Shown here one piece after another: positions 15,944 through 23,271 of a stretch of DNA of 64,000 nt. The translations under genes were made by a program, and so were the position numbers. Every line of letters begins with the position of its first letter. The first letter of the stretch is position 1. The DNA is from Micromonospora ferruginea (lineage in GTDB: Bacteria; Actinomycetota; Actinomycetes; Mycobacteriales; Micromonosporaceae): NCBI RefSeq assembly GCF_013694245.2, contig NZ_CP059322.2:5959001-6023000 (forward strand), in the 5' to 3' direction. The notes beneath the pieces are model-generated. The model was not told the origin of the DNA. It ran no database searches and saw only the letters and a list, made by a program, of their open reading frames with translations.

Positions 15944-16929
15944 CGGGAGACCTCCTTGCGGGCGCCGCCGCCGAGCCGGCGCAGGAGCAGGACGTTGATC
16001 GCCGCGACCACCGCGATCAGCGCGAAGAGCAGCCAGGCGATGGCCGAGCCGTAGCCGAAGTTGTAGTGCGGCGCGAACGCGTTCTCGAACATGTACATGG
16101 TCACGGTCTGCGACTCGCGCAGCGGTCCGCCGCGGATCGCGTTGGTGCCGGAGTTGAACATCCGGGGCTCGGTGAAGAGCTGAAGCCCGCCGATGGTGGA
16201 GATGATGACCGCGAAGACGATGGTCGGCTTGAGCAGCGGCACGGTGATGGACCAGAACTGCCGGGCCCGGCCGGCGCCGTCGATCGACGCCGACTCGTAG
16301 AGGTCGCGGGGGATGGCCTGCATGGCGGCCAGGAAGATCAGCGCGTTGTAGCCGGTCCACCGCCAGTCGACCATGGTGGAGATGGCGACCCAGGCGGCGA
16401 ACCTGTTCGCCTTCCAGTCGATCGCGCTGATTCCGACGTGGTCGAGCAGCCAGTTGATCATGCCGAACTCGCGGCCGAACAGCACCGCGAACACGATCGC
16501 CACCGCGGCGGTCGAGGTGACGTTCGGGACCAGCACCGCCATCCGCCAGGTGGTGCGGGCGCGGAGCTGGCGGTTGAGCAGGTTGGCCAGCCAGAGCGCG
16601 GCCAGGAGCTGCGGAACCGTCGAGATGACGAAGATGCCCAGCGTGTTGACCACCGAGTGCCAGAAGTCCGGGTCGGCGAGAAGCTGGCTGTAGTTGTCGA
16701 GACCGATGAACGGGTGCTCCGCGCCGAGCAGGTCCCAGTCGTGCAGCGAGACCCAGAACGTGTACGCCAGCGGGTACGCCCCGAAGACGCCGAAGAGCAG
16801 GAAGAACGGGGCGATGTAGAGGTAGGGCGAGTACTTGGTGTCGAACCGGCTGAGCCGGACGCCCCGGGTGGGGCGGGTGTGACGGGGGGCCGGTGCGACC
16901 GGCGGGCGGGCGTCGAGCTGGACGGCCAT
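15940..16929 (-). CDS. sugar ABC transporter permease, MalF/CUT1 type
   Basis: 329 aa from ATG 16929, with GGAGAGGAG about 9 nt upstream. N-terminal cytoplasmic region rich in Pro/Arg, then six spans (YLYIAPFFLLFGVFGAYPLA begins the first). The EAA loop is ESASIDGAGRARQFWSITVP. Forms the membrane pore with the MalG partner. Confidence 0.92.
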   Translation of the reverse strand: MAVQLDARPPVAPAPRHTRPTRGVRLSRFDTKYSPYLYIAPFFLLFGVFGAYPLAYTFWVSLHDWDLLGAEHPFIGLDNYSQLLADPDFWHSVVNTLGIFVISTVPQLLAALWLANLLNRQLRARTTWRMAVLVPNVTSTAAVAIVFAVLFGREFGMINWLLDHVGISAIDWKANRFAAWVAISTMVDWRWTGYNALIFLAAMQAIPRDLYESASIDGAGRARQFWSITVPLLKPTIVFAVIISTIGGLQLFTEPRMFNSGTNAIRGGPLRESQTVTMYMFENAFAPHYNFGYGSAIAWLLFALIAVVAAINVLLLRRLGGGARKEVSR

Positions 16930-17002
16930 GACCTGAGAACTCCTCTCCGCCGTGCGGGCGGCACCCGTCGCCGGGCCCGCCCGCACGCGCGCGCTGCTCG
17001 GG

Positions 17003-18313
17003 TTACTTGGCGGCGGCCTTCTCGGCGTTGGACACCGCGTCGGTCCAGCCCTGCTGCGGGGAGCGCTTGCCCAGCTCCACGGTGCGTACGGCGTTCTCCA
17101 CCTCGGTGCGGACGGCCTGGTTCTTCGGGCCCATGTAGACCGGCTTCAGGTTCTTGGCGCCCTCGGCGAAGATCTTGCCGACCGGGGCCTCGGAGAAGTA
17201 GGCGTTCTTCGAGTCGACGACCGCCGGGTCGGCCAGCGCCTGCGGGGACGAGGGCAGCGGGCCCTTGAGCTTGAACGCGCCGATCTGGCCCTTGGCGCTG
17301 GTCAGGAACTTGGCCAGCTCGATCGCCTCGGCCTGGTGCTTGCTCTGCTTCGGCACGGCGAGGAAGGAGCCGCCCCAGTTGCCGCCGTTGCCGGGGATCT
17401 GGGCGATGTCCCACTTGCCCTTGGCGCCGGGGCCGGCGTTGCCCTCGATCACGCCGGTCATCCAGGCCGGGCAGGCGATGGTGGCGAACTTCGACTGCTT
17501 GAACGCAGAGACCCACTCCTCCGACCAGGAGCCGTACTTGCCGGAGAGGCCGGAGTCGATGATGTCCATCGTGGTGTCGTACGCCTGCCGTACCGCCGGG
17601 TTGCTGCCCACGACCAGGTTGTTGTTGGTGTCGTAGTAGCTGTAGCCGCTGGTGTTGCCGGCGGTCTGGAGCAGGATGGTGTTGAACGTGTTGGTCGCGG
17701 CGTCCAGGAACGAGGCGCCGGTCTTCTTGGCGGTGAACTGCTCGCCGACCTTGACGTAGTCGGTCCAGGTGGGCCAGAGCTTGGACACGGCCTCCCGGTC
17801 GGTGGGCAGGCCGGCCTTGGCGAACAGGTCCTTGCGGTAGCACATGGCCATGCCGCCGACGTCGGTGCCGAGGCCGATGAGCTGCTTGCCGTCGGCGGTG
17901 AGCCCCTGGTTCCACTTCCAGTCCAGGAAGTTGCCCTTCAGGTCGGCCGCGCCGTGGTCGAGCAGGTTGACGAAGTTCTGCGGGTTGGCCTTGTACTCGA
18001 CCAGCAGGCCCTCCTCGATGGCGACGACGTCGCCTGCGCCCTTGCCGGCGGCGAGCCACTGGGTGAGCTTCGGCGAGTACTCGTCGAGGTTGCTGCCGGT
18101 GCCCCGCTCGACGATCTTCACGTTGGGGTGGCTGGCCATGTACTCCTGGTAGAGGTCCGCGTAGCCGAACTGGCCGAAGACGTCGACGGTGAGCGTGACC
18201 GGCCCGTCGGCGGCGGCCTCGTCGTCGCCGCCGCCGCAGCCGGTGGTGCCGAGCAGTGCGGTGGCGGCGACCAGGGCCACCGCCGCGAGTCGACGGCGCG
18301 TGAAGGTGAGCAT
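17003..18313 (-). CDS. sugar-binding lipoprotein of the CUT1 ABC transporter
   Basis: 436 aa. Signal peptide with lipobox ending at Cys26 (ATALLGTTGCGGG), then the family-1 solute-binding fold: VTLTVDVFGQFGYADLYQEY, NVKIVERGTGSNLDEYSPKL, DVVAIEEG, a mid-protein domain with many Trp and Tyr that suit carbohydrate stacking (TWTDYVKVGEQF, SYYDTNNNLVVGS), and C-terminal AKFLTSAKGQIGAF. First gene of the five-gene operon; 73 bp separate it from the permeases. Upstream AGGACAGC is the ribosome-binding site. Confidence 0.92.
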   Translation of the reverse strand: MLTFTRRRLAAVALVAATALLGTTGCGGGDDEAAADGPVTLTVDVFGQFGYADLYQEYMASHPNVKIVERGTGSNLDEYSPKLTQWLAAGKGAGDVVAIEEGLLVEYKANPQNFVNLLDHGAADLKGNFLDWKWNQGLTADGKQLIGLGTDVGGMAMCYRKDLFAKAGLPTDREAVSKLWPTWTDYVKVGEQFTAKKTGASFLDAATNTFNTILLQTAGNTSGYSYYDTNNNLVVGSNPAVRQAYDTTMDIIDSGLSGKYGSWSEEWVSAFKQSKFATIACPAWMTGVIEGNAGPGAKGKWDIAQIPGNGGNWGGSFLAVPKQSKHQAEAIELAKFLTSAKGQIGAFKLKGPLPSSPQALADPAVVDSKNAYFSEAPVGKIFAEGAKNLKPVYMGPKNQAVRTEVENAVRTVELGKRSPQQGWTDAVSNAEKAAAK

Positions 18314-18367
18314 GCTGTCCTGACCTCTCGGGGTCGTAACGGGTGGTGGAAGGCGGTTCCGGTACTA

Positions 18368-18427
18368 AGAGAGCGCTCTCTCGACAGCCTGGTGGGTAGT
18401 CCGGGACGCTGTCAAGAGAGCGCTCTC
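18368..18427 (-). promoter_or_regulatory. promoter bracketed by two perfect LacI-type operators
   Basis: AGAGAGCGCTCTCT at 18368-18381 and GAGAGCGCTCTC at 18416-18427 are perfect palindromes 47 bp apart centre to centre. Between them, on the minus strand, TTGACA (complement of 18410-18415) abuts the upstream operator, and an 18-bp spacer leads to CAGGCT just before the downstream operator. The palindromic CGCG/GCGC core is the LacI-family style. Both sites face the sugar-binding gene at 18313. Confidence 0.8.
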
Positions 18428-18437
18428 AGAGCGTCCG

Positions 18438-18474
18438 AAAAAAGCGGAGAGGGGCGATCGCCGCCCCTCTCCGC
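18438..18474 (-). terminator. intrinsic terminator of the mycothiol-dependent-type gene
   Basis: A perfect 13-bp stem (GCGGAGAGGGGCG, 18444-18456, with 18462-18474), a 5-nt loop, then, reading the minus strand, six T residues (18438-18443). It is one of the few hairpins in the window with a proper U tract. It terminates transcription from the gene ending at 18492 and shields the sugar promoter just downstream. Confidence 0.88.
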
Positions 18475-18491
18475 CGATATCGGATGCTGTG

Positions 18492-19247
18492 TCAGCCCAC
18501 CCGCAGCCCCTCCAGCAGGCCCCGGTCCCCGGCCACGCCGAGCGTGTCGAAGCTGATCCGGCCCATCAACGCCAGCAGCAGGTCGCTGGCCGTGCCGGTC
18601 ACCTGCGCCCGGGCCCGGTGGTCGTCGTGGTCGAGGATCGTCGCGGTGTCCAGCAACGCCACCCCCTCGCCACGCAACCGCAGATACCACTCCTGGGCCG
18701 CGTCGGTCGCGGTCAACTGGACCACCCCGTGCCACGGGCCGGAGTTGATCCGCCGCCCCGCCGGCAGCCAGGTGTCCAACACCTCGCCCACCCCGTCGGC
18801 CGCGAGCTTGGACTCGATCGGGTCACCCGCGCCGATGGCGAGCTGGGCGTCCCAGCGGTGCACCGCGGTCTCGTGCGCCACCCGGCGCGGCCAGAAGCCG
18901 GCCTTCTTCGGCTGCGGGGCGAAGTTCCACGCCGGGGCCTCCGGGTCCAGACCCTCCAGCAGCACGGTGAGCCGCTCGTACTCCTGGGCGAACCACTGGG
19001 CCGGGGTGAGCCCCGCCGGCGGCTCCGGGTCGCGCCGCTCGGGCCGGGCGGTGGCACCGGCGGTCAGCACGGTGCCCACCCAGGCGTAGGTCCGGGTCAG
19101 GTGGTGGGCGAGGTCGGTGACCGTCCAGCCGGGACAGGACAGCACCGGTGTCTCGGGAGGCGCCTCCGTGACGGCCGCGGCGAAGGCAGGGCCTTCCGTC
19201 CGCAGCGCGCCGATCCAGAAGTCCTTCGTGTGGTGCAGTCTGCTCAT
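18492..19247 (-). CDS. maleylpyruvate isomerase family mycothiol-dependent enzyme
   Basis: 251 aa from ATG 19247, chosen because GGGAGG lies 6 nt upstream; the ATG at 19253 would abut that site. DinB-like four-helix fold with the metal-binding His residues in WTVTDLAHHLTRTYAWVG and VAHETAVHRWDAQLAIG, typical of TIGR03083 proteins that use mycothiol as a cofactor. C-terminal SCP2-like part (VVQLTATDAAQEWYLRL). Substrate unknown. Presence of mshA in the same window fits. Confidence 0.88.
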   Translation of the reverse strand: MSRLHHTKDFWIGALRTEGPAFAAAVTEAPPETPVLSCPGWTVTDLAHHLTRTYAWVGTVLTAGATARPERRDPEPPAGLTPAQWFAQEYERLTVLLEGLDPEAPAWNFAPQPKKAGFWPRRVAHETAVHRWDAQLAIGAGDPIESKLAADGVGEVLDTWLPAGRRINSGPWHGVVQLTATDAAQEWYLRLRGEGVALLDTATILDHDDHRARAQVTGTASDLLLALMGRISFDTLGVAGDRGLLEGLRVG

Positions 19248-19317
19248 CGCCATCCTCCCGGGGGTGACCGGGCCACCAGTGGGTGCCGCGGCTGGCCCTC
19301 AGCCTAGGGTGAAAGGC

Positions 19318-20409
19318 GTGTCAGACGTCTACGCCGAACCGACGACCGCCGCCGGACCGACCGATCCGGGCACCCTGGCGCGCTACACCACCCTACGCCT
19401 CGGCGGCCCCGCCGGCCGGCTCGAGATCGCCGAGGACGCCGCCGCGATCGTCCGCACCGTGCGGGAGGCGGAGGCCCGCGAGCAGGCCGTGCTGGTGCTG
19501 GCCGGCGGCAGCAACGTGGTGATCGGCGACCAGGGCTTCCCGGGCACCGTCGTGCTCGTCCGCTCCCGGGGCTTCGAGGTCGTCGACTCCGACGACCTCA
19601 CCGTCACCGTACGGGTGGCCGCCGGCGAGCCCTGGGACGACCTCGTCGCCGCCACCGTCGAGCGCGGCTGGGCGGGACTGGAGTGCCTCTCCGGCATCCC
19701 CGGCTCGGCCGGTGCCACGCCGATCCAGAACGTCGGCGCGTACGGCCAGGAGGTGGCCGAGACGATCGTCGCCGTCGAGGCGTACGACCGCACCCACGGC
19801 GAGGTGGTCCGGATCCCGGCGGCGGACTGCGGTTTCGCCTACCGGGGCAGCATCTTCAAGTACAGCGACCGCTGGGTGGTGCTCTCGGTCGACTTCCGGC
19901 TCACCCGCTCGCCGCTCTCCGGCCCGGTCCGCTACGCCGAACTGGCCCGCGCGCTCGGCGTCGAGGTCGGCGACCGGGTGCCGCTGGCCGACGCCCGGGC
20001 CACCGTGCGCCGGCTGCGCGCCGGCAAGGGCATGGTGCTCGACGCGGCCGACCCGGACACCTGGTCGGTGGGCTCCTTCTTCACCAACCCGGTGCTCGAC
20101 CGCGAGGCGTACGAGCTGCTCCGGGAGCGCGCCGCCGACCTGGGCGAGCCGCCGCACTGGCCGGGCGCGGGCGACGTGGTGAAGGTCAGCGCGGCCTGGC
20201 TGATCGACAAGGCCGGCTTCGGCAAGGGCTACGCCGGCCCGGAGGGCGTGGCCATCTCGACCAAGCACACGCTGGCGCTCACCAACCGGTCCGGCACGGC
20301 CAGCACCGCCGCCCTGGTGGCCCTGGCCCGGGAGATCCGCGATGGGGTGCACGCCCGGTTCGGCGTCCCCCTGCACCCCGAGCCGGTCCTGGTCAACTGC
20401 ACCATCTGA
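19318..20409 (+). CDS. murB: UDP-N-acetylenolpyruvoylglucosamine reductase
   Basis: 363 aa from GTG 19318, 7 nt after TAGGGT (19305-19310), a leaderless start. FAD-binding motifs TLRLGGPAGRLEIA and VLAGGSNVVIGDQGFPGTVV, then GLECLSGIPGSAGATPIQNV. The catalytic Ser lies in WSVGSFFTNPVL and the late Glu in PLHPEPVLVN. It reduces enolpyruvyl-UDP-GlcNAc to UDP-MurNAc for peptidoglycan. M. tuberculosis has murB at the same relative place (Rv0482). Confidence 0.95.
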   Translation: MSDVYAEPTTAAGPTDPGTLARYTTLRLGGPAGRLEIAEDAAAIVRTVREAEAREQAVLVLAGGSNVVIGDQGFPGTVVLVRSRGFEVVDSDDLTVTVRVAAGEPWDDLVAATVERGWAGLECLSGIPGSAGATPIQNVGAYGQEVAETIVAVEAYDRTHGEVVRIPAADCGFAYRGSIFKYSDRWVVLSVDFRLTRSPLSGPVRYAELARALGVEVGDRVPLADARATVRRLRAGKGMVLDAADPDTWSVGSFFTNPVLDREAYELLRERAADLGEPPHWPGAGDVVKVSAAWLIDKAGFGKGYAGPEGVAISTKHTLALTNRSGTASTAALVALAREIRDGVHARFGVPLHPEPVLVNCTI

Positions 20410-20540
20410 CCGGTTCCGCCCCGGCCGCCTCTCCTGGTCGGCCTAGGGTGTCGGGCGCTTGTCGCTCCGCTTGGTGCTGCCCGTGCGCCGATCATGCTCC
20501 GCTTCGCGCCGCTCATGCTCTGGTCCGTGTCGGCCGAGCC

Positions 20541-20652
20541 CGGCCACGTGCTGACCGGCCCGGCCACGTGCTGACCGGCCCGGCCACGTGCTGACCGGCC
20601 TGGCCACGTGTTGACCGGCCTGGCTGCGTGCCGGCCGGCCTGGCCGCCTGCC
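20541..20652. repeat. 20-bp tandem array, each early unit containing CACGTG
   Basis: Six head-to-tail units with exact 20-bp period. The first three are CGGCCACGTGCTGACCGGCC; the fourth differs at two positions and the fifth and sixth are degenerate. The first four units contain the palindrome CACGTG. The array lies 130 bp after murB, in gene-free DNA. The whole gap 20410-21505 contains no gene I can support; besides this array it holds a hairpin, palindrome copy C and a pentamer tract. Confidence 0.8.
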
Positions 20653-20833
20653 GATCCTGCACGATCTCGTCATTCAAACGCCGAACGGGGTGTTTCGCCT
20701 CCACCCGGCGCCGACGGCTCCTGCCCGCGCCACAGGTTGCCGGGGACCCGCCCCCGCGCGGCGCTCTGAAAGCTAGCCACCAACCCGGGCTTGCCGAAAT
20801 TTGAGATCGACCTTCCGAATTGTGGGAAGCATG

Positions 20834-20885
20834 GAGATCTTGGAACGAAAAGGCCCTCATGGGGGCCGCCCGGTACCAAGATCTC
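20834..20885. other. long hairpin GAGATCTTGG...CCAAGATCTC
   Basis: Perfect 10-bp arms at 20834-20843 and 20876-20885. Within the loop a second stem, GGCCC with GGGCC, can form. Its arms share the GATCTTGG core with the palindrome family described for copies A and B, but the interior differs. Confidence 0.6.
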
Positions 20886-20908
20886 GACCCTGGCGTCGCA
20901 ACCCGCAG

Positions 20909-20978
20909 CGATCATGGAGTTATGGCACCTCCCAAAACTTCCAAAGGCCGCATCCTGGGCGCCACAACTCCATGATCG
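20909..20978. repeat. composite-element palindrome, copy C
   Basis: Arms of 21 bp at 20909-20929 (starts CGATCATGGAGTT) and 20958-20978 (ends AACTCCATGATCG), with two mismatches, around a 28-bp interior. Copies A (33289-33360) and B (43921-43996) have CTTGG where this one has CATGG, changed in both arms together. The G-rich pentamer tract begins 2 bp after the right arm. Confidence 0.8.
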
Positions 20979-20980
20979 GC

Positions 20981-21500
20981 GAGGCGGGGCGAGGCGAGGC
21001 ACGGCACGGCGAGGTGCGGCACGGCACGGCGCGGTGCGGCACGGCGAGGTGCGGTACGGCGAGGCGCGGCACGGCGCGGCACGGGCGGTGATGGCGGAGT
21101 CGAGGAACTTGGCGGGAGGCACGGCGAGGCACGGCACGGCGAGGTGGAGCAGGGCAGGGCAGGTCAGGGCAGGTCAGGGCAGGGCAGGAGCGAGGGGCGG
21201 GTGGAGCGGGACGGGGCAGGGCGAGGCGGAGAGAAGGCGGGGCAGGACCAGGGCAGGGCTGATCGAGGCGAGGCGGGGGCGAGGCGGGCCGGGGCAAGGC
21301 AGGGCGGGGCGGGCCGGGACCAGGGCGAGGCGGGGCGGGCCGGGACCAGGGCGAGGCGGGGCGGGCCGGGACCAGGGCTGGGCGGGTCGGGGCGGGCCGG
21401 GACCAGGGCTGGGTGAGGCGGGGGCGAGGCGGGCCGGGACCAGGGCTGGGCGAGGTCGGGCGGGACCGGGGAGGGTAGGGCCGGGAAAGACGGGTCAGGT
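20981..21500. repeat. G-rich pentamer tract (NNGGC/AGGGC units)
   Basis: From 20981 to about 21085 the DNA is an unbroken run of about 21 five-base units of form NNGGY (GAGGC, ACGGC, GCGGC, GAGGT). After a short interruption (about 21090-21120) it continues as AGGGC/AGGTC units and then longer degenerate repeats built around GGGCGGGCCGGGACCAGGGC to about 21500. It is strongly G-rich on the plus strand. Frames through it are open only because of the composition, so I call no gene here. Confidence 0.8.
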
Positions 21501-21505
21501 GGGGG

Positions 21506-22276
21506 CTACGGCGGGCCAGGGAGGGTCAGGTAGCCGTGCCGCCAGGCGGCCGGGCGGTCCTGGACGGGCCAGCCCGACTCCCTCAGCGCCGCCACCGCGC
21601 GCACCCAGCGCTGGCGGGGCCCGAACGGGGCGTAGCCGGCGGCCGAGCGCCAGGCGTGCTCCAGCGCGTCGAGCAGGTCGTGTACGCGTTCACCGGGGAC
21701 GTTGCGGTGGATCAGCGCCTTCGGCAGCCGTTCGGCGAGCGTGGCCGGGCTCGCCAGGGTGGTCAGCTTCGCGGCCAGGGTGAGCGTGCGCGGGCCGGTG
21801 GCGTCCAGCAGCACCCAGGCGCCCAGTCGGCCCAGCTCGTCGCAGGTGCCTTCGACCAGCAGCCCGCCGGGCGCGAGCCGGCCGGTGATCGTGCGCCAGG
21901 CGTCGGCGACCTCGCTCTCGTCGTACTGGCGCAGCACGTTGAACGCCCGGACCAGGGCGGGACGCAGCCCGGCCAGTTCGAAGCCGCCCCGGGCGAACGT
22001 GAGCCCGGGTGGGTCGGCGGCGGGCCGGGCGGCGGCCACGCGTACCGGATCGATCTCCAGCCCGACCACACGGACGTCGGCGCGGACCCCGGCCGCGAGG
22101 CGGGCCCGCAGCTCGACCGGGGTGACCGGGGTGGCGCCGTACCCCAGGTCCACCACGAGCGGGTCGGCGGCGGCGCGGAGCGCGTCGCCGCAGGCCCCGA
22201 CGATCCAGTTGTCCACCCGCCGGAGCCGGTTGGGATTGGTGGTGCCCCGGGTGACGACCCCGAGCGGGCGTTCCAT
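21506..22276 (-). CDS. class I SAM-dependent methyltransferase-like protein
   Basis: 256 aa. Motif I-like VVDLGYGATPVTPVELRARL, motif II VVGLEIDPVRVAAARP, then FNVLRQYDESEVADAWRTI and LAPGGLLVEGTCDE in the order of Rossmann methyltransferases. The substrate is not known. The start ERPLGVVTRGTTNPNRLRRV is characteristic of a conserved actinobacterial group of unknown function. It lies 62 bp downstream of the SDR gene and is convergent with murB across the repeat region. Confidence 0.75.
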   Translation of the reverse strand: MERPLGVVTRGTTNPNRLRRVDNWIVGACGDALRAAADPLVVDLGYGATPVTPVELRARLAAGVRADVRVVGLEIDPVRVAAARPAADPPGLTFARGGFELAGLRPALVRAFNVLRQYDESEVADAWRTITGRLAPGGLLVEGTCDELGRLGAWVLLDATGPRTLTLAAKLTTLASPATLAERLPKALIHRNVPGERVHDLLDALEHAWRSAAGYAPFGPRQRWVRAVAALRESGWPVQDRPAAWRHGYLTLPGPP

Positions 22277-22337
22277 CAGAACCTCCCGGTTCGCGACTGC
22301 CGGGCTCGCAAGACCGGCTCACTCCTCGCGCTTCACG

Positions 22338-23099
22338 CTAGTTCCGGTGCACCTTGTGCTGGGCGGCCTGGGCCAGCGGGCGGACCACGAGCTGGTCGAC
22401 GTTGACGTGGTGCGGGCGGGTGGCGCACCAGGCCACGCAGTCGGCCACGTCGTCGGCGACGAGCGGTTCGGCGACCCCGGCGTAGACGGCGGCGGCCCGG
22501 TCCGCGTCGCCGTCGAAGCGGACCAGCCCGAACTCCTCGGTCTTCACCATGCCGGGGTCGATCTCGATCACCCGGATCGGCCGGCCGGACAGCTCCAGCC
22601 GGAGCGTGCCGGCGATCGCGGTCTGCGCGTGCTTGGCCGCCGTGTAGCCGCCGCCGCCCTCGTAGACCACGTGCCCGGCGGTCGAGCTGACGATCACGAC
22701 GGTGCCGGCGCCGGAGCGCTCCAGCGCGGGGAGCAGCGCCTTGGTGACCCGCAGCGTGCCGAGCACGTTGACGTCGTACATCCACTGCCAGTCGCCGACG
22801 TCGGCGGTCTCCACCGGGTCCAGGCCGCGGGCGCCGCCGGCGTTGTTGACCAGCAGGGTGACCGGGCCGGGCGCGGTGTCCGCCGTGGCGGCCAGGCCGG
22901 CGACCGACTCGTCCGAGGTCACGTCGCAGGCGACCGCGGTGGCGGCGCCGCCGGCCGCCTCGATCTCGGCGACCAGCGCGGCCAACCGGTCGGTACGCCG
23001 GGCCGCGGCGAGCACGTGGAACCCCTCGGCGGCCAGCCGGCGGGCGGTGGCCGCGCCGATCCCGCTGGACGCTCCGGTGACGATGGCGACTGAGGTCAT
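22338..23099 (-). CDS. SDR family NAD(P)-dependent oxidoreductase
   Basis: 253 aa from ATG 23099. VTGASSGIGAATA cofactor loop, LVNNAGG, catalytic Ser in IVSSTAGH and YTAAKHAQTA (YxxxK). The position next to mshA, on the opposite strand, matches Rv0484c in M. tuberculosis. GACAAT 6 nt before the ATG is a plausible leaderless -10. Substrate unknown. Confidence 0.88.
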   Translation of the reverse strand: MTSVAIVTGASSGIGAATARRLAAEGFHVLAAARRTDRLAALVAEIEAAGGAATAVACDVTSDESVAGLAATADTAPGPVTLLVNNAGGARGLDPVETADVGDWQWMYDVNVLGTLRVTKALLPALERSGAGTVVIVSSTAGHVVYEGGGGYTAAKHAQTAIAGTLRLELSGRPIRVIEIDPGMVKTEEFGLVRFDGDADRAAAVYAGVAEPLVADDVADCVAWCATRPHHVNVDQLVVRPLAQAAQHKVHRN

Positions 23100-23271
23100 C
23101 CCGCCATTGTCTCCCGCCACCCCGCACCCCGCGGCGATGAGGTCCGTCACGCCCGGGAACCCGCCGCAGGCATTTCCGAACCCCGATGGGGAAGATGACA
23201 TCCGGCGTTCGGGTTGACCCGAGAGGCGCCGGTCGTGCGGGACGGCATCAACCGTGACAGAGGGAGCGGAC

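Noticed and set aside
20459..20554. 31-codon frame from TTG after a TAGGGT box
   Set aside because: No RBS, no recognisable sequence, and it runs into the 20-bp array; a non-coding RNA is the better guess.
20541..20652. CRISPR array
   Set aside because: Contiguous 20-bp tandem repeats without unique spacers and without cas genes.
20791..21783. 330-aa Gly/Arg-rich frame over the pentamer tract
   Set aside because: Five-base repeats remain open in any frame; the protein is simple sequence, lacks a good RBS and runs into the antisense of the methyltransferase gene.
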